Source: Nocardia higoensis
Lineage (GTDB): Bacteria > Actinomycetota > Actinomycetes > Mycobacteriales > Mycobacteriaceae
NCBI RefSeq assembly: GCF_015477835.1
Contig: NZ_JADLQN010000002.1
Coordinates: forward strand, 1 to 64,000
Direction: 5' to 3'
DNA: 64,000 nucleotides
Position numbers and translations under genes: made by a program. The notes below the pieces were generated by a model. The model ran no database searches. It saw only the letters and a list, made by a program, of their open reading frames with translations, and was not told where the DNA came from. Each line of letters starts with the position of its first letter. The stretch's first letter is position 1. Below, one piece after another: positions 19,890 through 28,233 of the stretch.

Positions 19890-21092
19890 GTGGCGGGAGT
19901 CTTCGATCGACTGGTCGGGCAGCACGCCGTCGAGTCCGAGTTGACGGCCGCGGCGGTGGCGGCCCGCGCGGGTGTCGTCGAGGGCGCGATGACGCACTCC
20001 TGGCTGTTCACCGGCCCGCCCGGCTCCGGCCGCTCCATCGCCGCGCTCTGCTTCGCCGCCGCTCTGCAATGCACCGATCCGGGGACTCCGGGCTGCGGTC
20101 GCTGCCACGCCTGCACCACCACCATGGCGGGCACGCACGGCGACGTGCGGCGGGTGGTTCCCGAAGGGCTGAGCATCAGTACCAAGGAGATGCGCGACAT
20201 CGTGCAGATCGCCGCACGCAGGCCGAGTACCGGCCGATGGCAGGTGGTCGTGGTCGAGGACGCCGACCGGCTCACCGAAGGGGCGGGCAACGCCCTGTTG
20301 AAGGTTGTGGAGGAACCGCCCGCCCGCACTGTCTTCCTGCTCTGCGCGCCGTCGGTCGACCCCGAGGACATCTCGGTCACACTGCGCTCCCGATGCAGGC
20401 ACATGCACCTGGTGACCCCCGCGGTCGCCGACATCGCCACCGTGCTGCGCGACAACGACGGTCTCGACGCCGACACCGCCGAGTGGGCCGCCTCGATCAG
20501 TGGCGGCCACGTCGGCCGCGCCCGCCGCTTGGCCACCGACGCCCATGCCCGCGAGCGCAGGCAACGCGCCCTCGCCATCGCCACCGCCGCCGCCCGTCCC
20601 GCCGCCGCCTATGCCGCCGCCGACGCGCTGGTGAAAGCCGCCGACGACGAGGCCAAGGAGATGAGCGCCGAACGCGACGAACGCGAACGCGACGAACTCG
20701 CCACCGCCCTCGGCGCGGGCGGCACCGGCAAGGGCTCGGCCGGGGCCACCCGAGGTTCGGCGGGCATCCTCAAAGACCTCGAACGCCGCCAGAAATCCCG
20801 CCTGACCCGCACCGGACGCGACGCCCTCGACCGCGCCCTCATCGACATCGCCGGTCTCTTCCGCGACGCCCTCGCCGTCCGCTTCGCAGGCCACGACCTG
20901 TCCGCGGTCACCCTCACCCACCCCGACATGGCCGACGCGATCCGCGACCTCGCCGACCGCGTCCCGCCCGAGGGTCTCCTCCGCAGCATCGACGCCGTCC
21001 TGGACTGCCGCGAAGCCATCGATCTCAACGTCAAACCCCGCTTCGCCGTCGCCGCCATGGTCGCCACCTTCATCGCCGCCCGGACCAGCTGA
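19890..21092 (+). CDS. holB: DNA polymerase III delta prime subunit
   Basis: A 400-residue clamp-loader subunit. The P-loop is FTGPPGSGRS with Arg in place of the catalytic Lys, as expected for a delta prime that does not hydrolyse ATP. A zinc module has four Cys in CTDPGTPGCGRCHAC. The sensor region reads LRSRCRHMHL, containing the SRC motif. Within the replisome it helps load the beta clamp. GTG start, 52 bp after topA; this order is the Rv3646c-Rv3644c arrangement. Confidence 0.92.
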   Translation: MAGVFDRLVGQHAVESELTAAAVAARAGVVEGAMTHSWLFTGPPGSGRSIAALCFAAALQCTDPGTPGCGRCHACTTTMAGTHGDVRRVVPEGLSISTKEMRDIVQIAARRPSTGRWQVVVVEDADRLTEGAGNALLKVVEEPPARTVFLLCAPSVDPEDISVTLRSRCRHMHLVTPAVADIATVLRDNDGLDADTAEWAASISGGHVGRARRLATDAHARERRQRALAIATAAARPAAAYAAADALVKAADDEAKEMSAERDERERDELATALGAGGTGKGSAGATRGSAGILKDLERRQKSRLTRTGRDALDRALIDIAGLFRDALAVRFAGHDLSAVTLTHPDMADAIRDLADRVPPEGLLRSIDAVLDCREAIDLNVKPRFAVAAMVATFIAARTS

Positions 21093-21149
21093 CCACCCGT
21101 TTTCGCGATCCGCGGCCCGAGACGATAGACTCCGGTGGCCGAAAGGCAC

Positions 21150-21222
21150 GCCGCCTTAGCTCAGTCGGTAGAGCGCTTCACTCGTAATGAAAAGGTCGGG
21201 GGTTCGATTCCCCCAGGCGGCT
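21150..21222 (+). tRNA. tRNA-Thr (CGT anticodon)
   Basis: A full cloverleaf: acceptor GCCGCCT (21150-21156) with AGGCGGC (21215-21221), D-arm AGCTCAGTCGGTAGAGC, anticodon loop CTCGTAA giving CGT (reads ACG, Thr), and T-arm GGGGGTTCGATTCCCCC. CCA at 21223-21225 is encoded. The 3' half is the attachment site of the integrated element; the copy of it at 31314-31357 marks the right end. Confidence 0.97.
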
Positions 21223-21223
21223 C
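21180..21223 (+). repeat. attL: 44-bp direct repeat within tRNA-Thr
   Basis: From ACTCGTAATGAAAAGG to CAGGCGGCTC, identical to 31314-31357. It covers the anticodon loop to the last acceptor base, so integration leaves the tRNA gene intact. The bases immediately outside differ between the two copies. Confidence 0.95.
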
Positions 21224-21228
21224 CACCA

Positions 21229-21256
21229 GGAAATCAGCCTCAACCAGCTGATTTCC
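21229..21256. terminator. Bidirectional terminator between tRNA-Thr and int
   Basis: A 10-bp perfect stem GGAAATCAGC (21229-21238) with GCTGATTTCC (21247-21256), overlapping the int stop codon. It could stop both tRNA and int transcripts. Confidence 0.6.
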
Positions 21257-22469
21257 GTACCTTCCGACGCTTCCGGCGAGTCGGGGCCGCACCGCCCTTG
21301 TCACGGTTTGTCACAAGGGCCTCCAAAGTACCGGCCGCTGAGACCAGAGCGCCGTCCTGAGAATGGACGTAGGTGCGCATCGTGAACGCGCTGTCAGCGT
21401 GGCCCAACCACTCCGAGATCACCGCGATCGGCACCCCCTGAAGGTGCATCAGGGTCCCGCAGGTGTGGCGAGCATCATGCAGACGAAGGCGCCGCACCTC
21501 GGCGGCCCTGGTGATCTTCTCCCAATAGCCCGTCAAGGTGTCCGGGTGATACGGGTGGCCAGCCTCATCGACCACCACGTGCGTTCCAGGCCCGTACGCC
21601 TCACCGAGCGCCAATCTCTCAGCCGCCTGCCGCTTGCGAGCCGCCCGGAGCTCCGCCTCGAGCGTCCGAGTCAGCGGCAATGTCCGGCCAGAGTCCTCCG
21701 ACTTCGGCTCGTACTCCACAGCCTTTCCGTTCACCGACACCCGGTTGTTGGCAATGGTCAGCCGCCCGCCGTCCAGATCGACATCCGACCACCGCAACCC
21801 GCCTATCTCACCGCGGCGCAGCCCGGACAACGCCAAGTGCCAGGCGTGACCGTTGCGATCCTCGGCCGCGACCGCCAGGATCTTGCGCACCTCGGACTCG
21901 GAGTAGGTGTCGTGGCGTCGTTTGGGTTTGGCCGGCACTCGGTCGACCAGCGCAGCGACGTTGCGGACCAACTTGCCTTCCGCCATCAGCGAATCCAACA
22001 CCGCCTCGAAACGGTCCAGGGTCGCGTTCACCGTCTCCGGCTTCCACGGCCGCCGACACCGACCATCGGCCTTCTTGGCGGTCCCGGTGAGAAGATCGGT
22101 CACCAAGTCGTCCAGGTGCCGCTTCGACAGCTTCTGCACCGCCTCGGGGCCGTACCGATCACGCACAGGCTGCAGCGCGTTCGCGTAGTTCGTCGCCGTC
22201 GTCCCGCGAACCCGCTTACCTGCCAACCAGTCCGAGCACACCTGATCCACAGTCAAGGCCGAGCTTGGAACGTAGGTGCCTCGGCGAACAGCCATCGACG
22301 TATCCGCCAGCGCATCACGGGCTTCCTTCTCCGTGCGATACCGCCTGCGAGTCTGCCGCCGTTTGCCCGTCTCGGGGTCCGTCCCCGCCTCGGTAATCAC
22401 CTGATAGCGGACCGACCCGTCTCGAAGGGTGATCTTCGTGATCTGTGGCGGCAGTTGCCGTCTGCTCAC
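21240..22469 (-). CDS. int: Tyrosine integrase of the AICE
   Basis: A 409-residue phage-type integrase. The N-terminus has an AP2-like arm-binding region (RDGSVRYQVITEAG), the SAM-like core-binding domain follows, and the catalytic domain has Arg in LSGLRRGEIGGLRW, HxxR in LHDARHTCG, and the nucleophile region GHADSAFTMRTYVHS. It catalyses integration into the tRNA-Thr 3' end and, with Xis, excision. GTG 22469 overlaps the xis stop, so the two are co-translated, as in pSAM2. Confidence 0.95.
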   Translation of the reverse strand: MSRRQLPPQITKITLRDGSVRYQVITEAGTDPETGKRRQTRRRYRTEKEARDALADTSMAVRRGTYVPSSALTVDQVCSDWLAGKRVRGTTATNYANALQPVRDRYGPEAVQKLSKRHLDDLVTDLLTGTAKKADGRCRRPWKPETVNATLDRFEAVLDSLMAEGKLVRNVAALVDRVPAKPKRRHDTYSESEVRKILAVAAEDRNGHAWHLALSGLRRGEIGGLRWSDVDLDGGRLTIANNRVSVNGKAVEYEPKSEDSGRTLPLTRTLEAELRAARKRQAAERLALGEAYGPGTHVVVDEAGHPYHPDTLTGYWEKITRAAEVRRLRLHDARHTCGTLMHLQGVPIAVISEWLGHADSAFTMRTYVHSQDGALVSAAGTLEALVTNRDKGGAAPTRRKRRKVRKSAG

Positions 22470-22642
22470 GCCGCGGCCTCATCGAGTCCGGTGATGTAGT
22501 CGGCGACGGCTTGTTCGGTGACGAAGCGGCGCCGGCCGATCTTCACCGACCGCAGCTGCCCGGAGCCGATCAACTCGTAGTACTTGCTGTGCCCGATCGG
22601 GATCAGCTTGCGGACTTCCTGCTCGGTCAACAGTTTCGACAC
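22466..22642 (-). CDS. xis: Excisionase, MerR-like helix-turn-helix
   Basis: A 58-residue protein beginning MSKLLTEQEVRKLIPIGHSK with a winged helix-turn-helix continuing through KYYELIGSGQLRSVKIGRRR, the form of AICE excisionases that bend DNA at the att sites to favour excision. It uses GTG 22642; AAGGGA lies nine bases upstream. Its stop overlaps the int start. It lies 14 bp downstream of the replication initiator gene. Confidence 0.88.
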   Translation of the reverse strand: MSKLLTEQEVRKLIPIGHSKYYELIGSGQLRSVKIGRRRFVTEQAVADYITGLDEAAA

Positions 22643-22656
22643 GGTGACTGTCCCTT

Positions 22657-24369
22657 CTAGGCGGCGGATTGCTGAACGATCGGAGGCATCGGCGGGCCGG
22701 GCGGAGCGCCACCGGTGGCGAGGCGGGCATGGGTGTACTCGGCGCGTTGTCGCAGCCGCTCGGACACCGCCGCAATGATCAGATGCTCACGCGGTGGGGC
22801 TTCCTTGTCACCAGGGCGAACCAGGGTGATGCGCAGATTGGCGCGGCTATCGGGGCGGATGATCCCGACCGCTGCCAGGGTCTGCCGCACGAACTCGGCA
22901 CGTTCGGCTTTGTGGTCGGCGACGGTCTTGCCGGTCCACAGGTTCGAGTTCAACACCCTTTGCCCGGGAAGCCCGAGGGTGTCACGGCGGTGGGCTTTGC
23001 CCTTGCATCGACCAGGGATCATCTTGTCCTTGGCGCCCTTCGGGACGATGCCGTAGCGCAGCCACACACCGCAGGTGGGCGAGCAGGGGGTGCGCTGAAG
23101 TTCGTCGTACAGCCGGTCGTAGTGGGCGGCCACGCGGGGGCTGTCTGGTTCGAGGAGTTCGGCGATCGACTTGGTGAGGTACTTGGTCAGGTACTTGACC
23201 TTGCGGTCTTCCTCGCCCGAGCCGCCGAGGATCTGAATCGGCTTGGACTGGGCGCCGAACCGGATCGTGTGCGACGGCTCCAACTCGTCCACGGTGTCCA
23301 TCGCGGCCAACATGTCGTCCCACCCCGCCAGCGGGGTCCGGGTGTCGGGGTCTACGAAGGTGTTGGCTCGGTAGTCCCAGACCGGCATGTGATCGCCGGT
23401 GTAGAGCTCGCGGTTGTGTTGGGGCCACCAGATGTTGCGGTAGGTCGCGTTCGTGACGGCGGTGAAGATCGCGTTCGGGATCGTGCCCCGGATGGCGATA
23501 TGCAGGTGCGGTGCGCCGCGCTTCTGGGGTTCGACGGTGGCGAAGTATTGGACGTTCCAGCCGACCGCGCGGCGCAGGTTTTGCACCCACCGGTCGAACA
23601 GCTTCGCGAAGTGCACGATGTCACGCGCGGCCTGGGTGTAGTCGTAGGTACCGGGGTCGCGGGGTGACCCGTCGGTGACGAGCTTGCCGTCCGGGCCGGA
23701 CACCTGGTTGATCTGCCCATACGACGGCAGCGTGAGGGTGACAAAGGTCGAGGGCCGGTACTTGCCCGCGTACTCACGCCCGACCGTGGTTTTGGCGACC
23801 TTGCGGCGCGGCAGGTCGGGCACGTCGTCGCGGCGGCGGGTGGATTTGGCTTTGCGGGCGGGTTTGCGGTCCAGCGGTGGGAACGGGCCACGGACCCCGA
23901 GTTCCTTTAGCTCCTGGTCGAGTTCGGCCACCAGGTCGCGGATGGCGTCGGCGGCTTCGTTGTCGCCGAGGCGGCGGGCTTCGTGGTACTCGGTGAACAT
24001 CCGCGCCCGAGCATCGAGAACATCCTTCTGCTCGTCGGTGATCGTCGGCTTCTCCCGCTGGGGTTCGGTGGCCAGGCACCAGCCCTCGCGGCATTGGGTC
24101 ATCCGCAGCCAACGAGCGGCCTTCGCACACGGCGGGCACACCGCTTCCACGGTGGATTTGCACGGGACGCCGATGTAGGAGATTTTGCCGGTGGTGGGGT
24201 CGACCGCCCGCATCGGGAGGACGCGGGAGCAGACGCCTTCTTTCTCGGCGGCGGATTCGGCGATTTCGCGGAGGTTCGGGAGTGCGCGGTGAGCCGCCGC
24301 AGTCACCCGAGCGTTCGGGGACTGGGACGGATCGCCGTTCACCGCCAGGACGGCAGTGCTGTCGCTCAT
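22657..24369 (-). CDS. RepSA-like replication initiator
   Basis: A 570-residue initiator of rolling-circle type found in pSAM2-like AICEs. A cysteine cluster lies in the N-terminal part (SRVLPMRAV onwards, with CPPCAKAARW and a later Cys). The metal-binding HUH-like motif is PHLHIAIRG, and the catalytic region is KYLTKYLTKS with Tyr and Lys. It would nick the double-strand origin of the excised circle. ATG 24369 overlaps the stop of the preceding gene. Confidence 0.88.
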   Translation of the reverse strand: MSDSTAVLAVNGDPSQSPNARVTAAAHRALPNLREIAESAAEKEGVCSRVLPMRAVDPTTGKISYIGVPCKSTVEAVCPPCAKAARWLRMTQCREGWCLATEPQREKPTITDEQKDVLDARARMFTEYHEARRLGDNEAADAIRDLVAELDQELKELGVRGPFPPLDRKPARKAKSTRRRDDVPDLPRRKVAKTTVGREYAGKYRPSTFVTLTLPSYGQINQVSGPDGKLVTDGSPRDPGTYDYTQAARDIVHFAKLFDRWVQNLRRAVGWNVQYFATVEPQKRGAPHLHIAIRGTIPNAIFTAVTNATYRNIWWPQHNRELYTGDHMPVWDYRANTFVDPDTRTPLAGWDDMLAAMDTVDELEPSHTIRFGAQSKPIQILGGSGEEDRKVKYLTKYLTKSIAELLEPDSPRVAAHYDRLYDELQRTPCSPTCGVWLRYGIVPKGAKDKMIPGRCKGKAHRRDTLGLPGQRVLNSNLWTGKTVADHKAERAEFVRQTLAAVGIIRPDSRANLRITLVRPGDKEAPPREHLIIAAVSERLRQRAEYTHARLATGGAPPGPPMPPIVQQSAA

Positions 24370-24833
24370 GCGGCCCCCTTCATCCAGTCACCGCCGTCGA
24401 TGACCTGGGGCAGGTTCACCGGTTCGGCGAGGGCATCGTGGTAGTGGAAGTTCAGTTCGACCACGCCAGGTCCGAGCACCTTGACCCGGCACTCACGAGC
24501 ACCAAACGCGTGGGCGAGCTGCTCGGCGCGATCGCTGTAGTCGTCAGGGCGGTGGCCGGCCACCATCCGCACATGCACCAGGTCATCACTGTCACCGATC
24601 CACACATCGAGCAGTCGCGGCACCCGCACCCGGTCACCGTCAGCAACGACGAGACCGCAGGCAGTCAGCAGACGCACCCAGCGACGCCGGTAGCGGAACA
24701 AGGCCAGGAACCGGGCACGGGCACGGCCGGTGACCCAACGCTCGAAGGTCTGCGGGCTCCGCACTCGCCACAGCACCATCCCCGCGACCCAGCCACCGAC
24801 CACCCCGACCCCGGCCAGCGGATGCACCAGCAC
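24366..24833 (-). CDS. FtsK-like N-terminal module, downstream reading frame
   Basis: The translation from about 24833 reads VLVHPLAGVGVVGGWVAGMV, then an Arg-rich region (FERWVTGRARARFLALFRY) and a domain ending ECRVKVLGPGVVELNFHYHD then ALAEPV. This matches, as I know the family, the N-terminal part of AICE FtsK/TraSA proteins: membrane anchor followed by a small domain before the motor. Its natural N-terminus, with a membrane helix, lies in the next frame (24665-25006). GTG 24833 could initiate it, but no ribosome site is evident. It overlaps the rep start by ATGA. Confidence 0.6.
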   Translation of the reverse strand: MLVHPLAGVGVVGGWVAGMVLWRVRSPQTFERWVTGRARARFLALFRYRRRWVRLLTACGLVVADGDRVRVPRLLDVWIGDSDDLVHVRMVAGHRPDDYSDRAEQLAHAFGARECRVKVLGPGVVELNFHYHDALAEPVNLPQVIDGGDWMKGAA

Positions 24834-25006
24834 CCGGCGAGAACGGCCAGGACGATCGGGAGCGAGACCATCGGGAACAGCACCGCCCACCACGCCGTGA
24901 CCGTGAGACCGATGAGTATTGCGCCGCCGACGTTGAGCAGGGCCAGGCCGATCACGTCGAGCGGGTCACGCCCGGTCGTGGTGGTCGTCGTGGTGGTCGT
25001 GCTCAT
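24665..25006 (-). CDS. Membrane-anchor frame upstream of the FtsK-like module
   Basis: Begins MSTTTTTTTTTGRDPLDVIG and has two hydrophobic segments (LALLNVGGAILIGLTVTAWW and LFPMVSLPIVLAVLAG). Up to about residue 57 it looks like real coding sequence; beyond codon GGG at 24833-24835 it becomes Cys/Trp/Ser-rich shadow, while the -1 frame takes over with family-like sequence. So 24366-25006 is best read as one gene with a frameshift at about 24833 (mutation, sequence error or programmed shift). ATG 25006 overlaps the stop of the gene before it. Confidence 0.55.
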   Translation of the reverse strand: MSTTTTTTTTTGRDPLDVIGLALLNVGGAILIGLTVTAWWAVLFPMVSLPIVLAVLAGCWCIRWPGSGWSVAGSRGWCCGECGARRPSSVGSPAVPVPGSWPCSATGVAGCVC

Positions 25007-25149
25007 TGCTCGGTGTCTTCCTGCTCGAAAAGGGCCAGTTGGTTCGGGGACAGGTCATAGAGGTTGACCCGCTTCTTGCGGCCGCCCGCCTTCTCCGGGC
25101 TTTGCTCAGCCGGATCTGACTGCACCGCAGCAGGTTTCGGCGAGGTCAT
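25003..25149 (-). CDS. Small AICE protein, 48 residues
   Basis: Starts MTSPKPAAVQSDPAEQS, followed by a basic patch GGRKKRVNLYDLSPNQLALF and an acidic end. No known domain is recognised. Its ATG overlaps the stop of the preceding small gene, and its stop overlaps the next ATG, so it is embedded in the transfer operon by translational coupling, which is the main support for it being real. Confidence 0.6.
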   Translation of the reverse strand: MTSPKPAAVQSDPAEQSPEKAGGRKKRVNLYDLSPNQLALFEQEDTEQ

Positions 25150-25328
25150 GCCGCCCACCCGCCGTCGCCGTCGTCGTAGCCATCGCTGACCGGCCACGCC
25201 ATCGGGGTGCCCGTCTCGGCCAGGACGTGGACCGCGACCGCGATCGGGTCCAGGCCGCGGGCTTCGAGCTGGCAGCGACGCCGGGCAGCCAGGTCGATCA
25301 CGTTCGAATCTGTATAGGTGTTGCTCAT
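25146..25328 (-). CDS. Small AICE protein, 60 residues
   Basis: Starts MSNTYTDSNVIDLAARRRCQ, continues with a short helical region and ends in an acidic YDDGDGGWAA. Such short proteins beginning with a VIDLAARR-type helix are common between transfer genes in AICEs, but no function is known to me. ATG 25328 is preferred over an in-frame ATG at 25346. It lies about 50 bp downstream of the traB-like gene. Confidence 0.6.
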   Translation of the reverse strand: MSNTYTDSNVIDLAARRRCQLEARGLDPIAVAVHVLAETGTPMAWPVSDGYDDGDGGWAA

Positions 25329-25376
25329 GAGTGCGAGCCCTTCCAAGAGTTGGTGAGAGGAGAGGCCGGAGCGCGG

Positions 25377-26693
25377 TCAGGCCGCGGCCGGCGAAGTGCC
25401 GGTGTCGCCGTCGCCGAGGTCGTCCGGGTCGAAGTCGCTGTAATCGCCGACCGGGCCGGTGATCTCGGGAGCGGGGGAGTAGGTGTCCACGATCTGATCG
25501 GCGGCGGCGTCGGAGACCCAGAACGCCCGCACCCGAACGAAGTCGGTGGTGCCGTCCTCACCCACGTAGCCGACGCCGGGGGTGTGTTCGCTGATGCGGT
25601 CGCAGCGGGCACCCCGGTCGCGGGCGCCTTGGCCGTGGACCATCGCCACCTGCGTCGGTTCGTCCAGACGCAGGCCGATGCGGATGGGGAACAGTTGCCG
25701 GTTCGGCATCGTCTCCTTGGACGGGTCCTGCAAGGCCGCGATCACCGACACCCCGGCCGCACGACCCTGCGACAGCAGCAGGCCGGTCAGCCGTCGGAAG
25801 TCCTGCTGCTCGTCCCGCTCGGCGTACGAGGACAGCGAGGCCGCCTCATCGATGATGATCAGCACCAGCGGCTCGTCCGGGGTGGGGATGTGCTTGCGGA
25901 TCCCGTTGGCGCGCATGAACGCCAGCCGCTCCCGCAGTACCTCGACGGCTTCGCGCAGCAGGGCGAGGATGGTGGCGGTGTCGGTGGCGAATCGGACGAA
26001 CAACCGGTCTTCCCCGCGCCCGAACTCGACACCGCCTTTCGGGTCGGCCATCCACACATCCACCAGGCCATCCCGGATCGCCGGACCGAGCCCGCCCAGG
26101 ATCGACCACACCACACTGCCTTTCCCGGAGCCCGTGGCACCGGCGAGGAGGATGTGCCCGTAGAGGACGCGCAGCCGCCACAGGTCTTGGGATTCGGTGA
26201 CCCCGACCGGCACTGCCTCCAGATCGACCCGATGCGCACCACCAAACGGTGCCGGCGCCAGAGCGGCCAGGGTGTCGACGGTCCGCACGTGCAGGTGGAC
26301 CCAGCTCGGTTCCGGGGACGAGGCGGTGACCTCGGGGACGGAGAAGTAGGTGGCGAACTGGGCCAGGGTTTCGTCCTTCGACCAGTCGGCGAAGGATTGC
26401 CCGCCCAGCATCATCAGCTCCACGTCCAGGCCGTGATCGGTGAAGTCGTAGCGCTCGACGTAGGGGAACCCGCCTTCGAGCGAACCCAAGCCGAGAGCCG
26501 CGAACATCAGGTTCGTTTGAGCCGGGTCGGCCAGGATGTAGACCGCAGTCCGCAACCCAGCCGGAGCAGCATCAGCGAGAGTTTCGGCGGTGACCTTTCG
26601 GGGTCGGTCGTCCCCAGCCCACCGCATCCAGGCCATGCCCCCGGTGGCGAGGACGGCCGATCCGGCGGTGAACAGGGTTGTCAGGGTGGACAT
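25377..26693 (-). CDS. TraB/FtsK-SpoIIIE-type DNA translocase
   Basis: A 438-residue conjugation motor. A short N-terminal hydrophobic segment (LFTAGSAVLATGGMAWM) is followed by an N-domain and a RecA-like motor with Walker A AGATGSGKGS (about residues 210-219), Walker B LVLIIIDEAASL, and a DPKGGVEFG motif typical of the family. It moves double-stranded DNA between mycelial or cell compartments without a relaxase-dependent type IV system. The C-terminus is acidic and lacks an obvious gamma domain. The DUF2637 gene ends one base upstream of its start. Confidence 0.9.
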   Translation of the reverse strand: MSTLTTLFTAGSAVLATGGMAWMRWAGDDRPRKVTAETLADAAPAGLRTAVYILADPAQTNLMFAALGLGSLEGGFPYVERYDFTDHGLDVELMMLGGQSFADWSKDETLAQFATYFSVPEVTASSPEPSWVHLHVRTVDTLAALAPAPFGGAHRVDLEAVPVGVTESQDLWRLRVLYGHILLAGATGSGKGSVVWSILGGLGPAIRDGLVDVWMADPKGGVEFGRGEDRLFVRFATDTATILALLREAVEVLRERLAFMRANGIRKHIPTPDEPLVLIIIDEAASLSSYAERDEQQDFRRLTGLLLSQGRAAGVSVIAALQDPSKETMPNRQLFPIRIGLRLDEPTQVAMVHGQGARDRGARCDRISEHTPGVGYVGEDGTTDFVRVRAFWVSDAAADQIVDTYSPAPEITGPVGDYSDFDPDDLGDGDTGTSPAAA

Positions 26694-26694
26694 C

Positions 26695-27351
26695 TCAGCC
26701 TCCTACAGGCAGAGCGATCGGCAGCATGTCCTGCACCGGTCGCGAAGAACGGACAGGTTTGACCGGCACCACTGGCCGCGGAGCAGCCACCGGCATCGGC
26801 GCGGTCACCGGTTCGGGATCAGGTACGGGCACCGGTTCCGGCGATGCCACCTCGGGCACGGGATCAGCCGTCGTGGCGGGCACTTCTGGCGGCGACTCAA
26901 CCGAGGCGACAGGTTCGGGCACCGGGACAGCAGCCGGTGCACGGTGAGCGACCCGGAACAACACCGCCAACCCATGCGTATCGGCGAGCAGCGAGATCGG
27001 AGCGATCGCCGCGACGATGGCCGACGCCCACGCCGGGAGCGGTTGCCCGTTGGCGACCGCGTGCAAGCTGTTGCCCGCCACCGAGACCGCCGAACCGACG
27101 ATCAGCACCGCCAGGAAGAAGCGACGTTCCCGACCGGGGCACACCAGCACCCCGAACGTCGCCAGCAGGATCGTGCCGTCCACGATCAGCGGGAACAACC
27201 ACGCGTCCTGGGCCGGGATATGTGCCAGGACAGCGAGATCCTTGAGAGTGGAGTACGACAGCCGAAACGCTGCCGCACCCACCCCGACGATGATGGCTGC
27301 GGCGGACCAACGCGCGTAACGCATTCCCACCGCCTGGCCCGCCGCACCCAT
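26695..27351 (-). CDS. DUF2637 membrane protein of the AICE
   Basis: A 218-residue protein with four hydrophobic segments in the first 135 residues, including FRLSYSTLKDLAVLAHIP and AWLFPLIVDGTILLATFGVL, the signature of DUF2637 proteins of actinobacterial plasmids and AICEs. The C-terminal 80 residues are a Pro/Val/Glu-rich tail with PVPDPEPVTAP repeats, likely extended and cytoplasmic. A role in plasmid spread or transfer is presumed from context. Confidence 0.8.
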   Translation of the reverse strand: MGAAGQAVGMRYARWSAAAIIVGVGAAAFRLSYSTLKDLAVLAHIPAQDAWLFPLIVDGTILLATFGVLVCPGRERRFFLAVLIVGSAVSVAGNSLHAVANGQPLPAWASAIVAAIAPISLLADTHGLAVLFRVAHRAPAAVPVPEPVASVESPPEVPATTADPVPEVASPEPVPVPDPEPVTAPMPVAAPRPVVPVKPVRSSRPVQDMLPIALPVGG

Positions 27352-27353
27352 GA

Positions 27354-27587
27354 TCAGGCCGCCTTATCCGACGACACAGCCGCGTCGTGCTCGGCCAACA
27401 CACCCGGCAACTGGGCCAGCAGCGAACGGGCATCCTCGATGCTCAAGCTCATCGAGGTGGTGCGCGCCGTCCCGTCCAGGGATATGCGCACCGTGCCGGG
27501 AACCCTGAGATCTTCGTGTTCGAAGCCGGGCGAATACTCGGCCGAGATCCCCTCGTGGCCGGCAATCATGGTGTTGATGAACGACAT
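27354..27587 (-). CDS. Small AICE protein, 77 residues, unknown
   Basis: Reads MSFINTMIAGHEGISAEYSP, then a beta-rich centre (VPGTVRISLDGTARTTSMSL) and a C-terminal helix (SIEDARSLLAQLPGVLAEHD). No family is recognised. It is packed two bases from each neighbour in the pra-to-traB operon, which supports it as a real gene. Confidence 0.65.
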   Translation of the reverse strand: MSFINTMIAGHEGISAEYSPGFEHEDLRVPGTVRISLDGTARTTSMSLSIEDARSLLAQLPGVLAEHDAAVSSDKAA

Positions 27588-27589
27588 GA

Positions 27590-28027
27590 TCAGGCCGCCT
27601 TGTTCGAGGTCTGGCCGCCCTTGGCGCCGGAGTTGTCGCCCTTGATCCCGGTCGCGCGGATGTAGAAGCCGATCGACTTGAACTGACCGTTACCGACCAC
27701 CCGCGGCTTGAGCAGCAGCCCTTCCAACTCGATCGGACGCAGGCCCTCCACGACCTCCGGCTCCGAAGGAACCGGCATCTGGTCAGCGACGAACGTGATG
27801 TCGAAACCGGCCTGGTTCGCCTTGCCGCCAGCCCGGTCCATGATCGTGGCCTTCCACAGCCGCTTGCCCGAGCCGTTGCCTTCACGGTCGAAGTCGACCG
27901 CCTGACGCTTCGGCGCGTTGCGGTCCTCGCTGAACTCGGTCTGAGCCTCGATGTCCCCGAGCAGCAGCACGCCCTTCGGGAAGACCGCGCGGAAGTCGGT
28001 CGGGATCCACATGTCCTTGAGTGCCAT
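27590..28027 (-). CDS. Pra-like activator of AICE replication and excision
   Basis: A 145-residue protein beginning MALKDMWIPTDFRAVFPKGV and continuing with the pattern RQAVDFDREGNGSGKRLWKA, resembling proteins annotated as plasmid replication, integration and excision activator after Pra of pSAM2. ATG 28027 has AAGGAG eight bases upstream; the frame extension above it crosses the operator region and is rejected. It is the first gene of the leftward operon and lies directly under the GTATAC operators, so it is probably repressed by the divergent GntR protein. Confidence 0.65.
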   Translation of the reverse strand: MALKDMWIPTDFRAVFPKGVLLLGDIEAQTEFSEDRNAPKRQAVDFDREGNGSGKRLWKATIMDRAGGKANQAGFDITFVADQMPVPSEPEVVEGLRPIELEGLLLKPRVVGNGQFKSIGFYIRATGIKGDNSGAKGGQTSNKAA

Positions 28028-28064
28028 CTCAGTACTCCTTGTCGCTGGAACTGCTGCACCGTCT

Positions 28065-28200
28065 GTGCATACACAACAGCGTATACACAGCTTGTGTATA
28101 CGCACAAGAGGTTTGCGTATACACAGCCCGGAAGGGGGCTTGACTCGTCCGCGAAGCGAGAGGGGTACGGTAGAGATTTGCGTATACGCAACTGTGTATA
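28065..28200. promoter_or_regulatory. GTATAC-core operator array between pra-like gene and gntR
   Basis: Repeated GTATAC or GTATACACA units: an inverted repeat with 11-bp arms (28079-28089 and 28093-28103), a half site GCGTATACACA (about 28115-28125), the perfect palindrome TTGCGTATACGCAA (28178-28191), and partial sites near 28068 and 28194. Position between divergent genes suits binding by the adjacent GntR regulator controlling both directions. Confidence 0.7.
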
Positions 28201-28233
28201 GCCAGCTCTGACCACGAAACAGGAGGATCAGCC

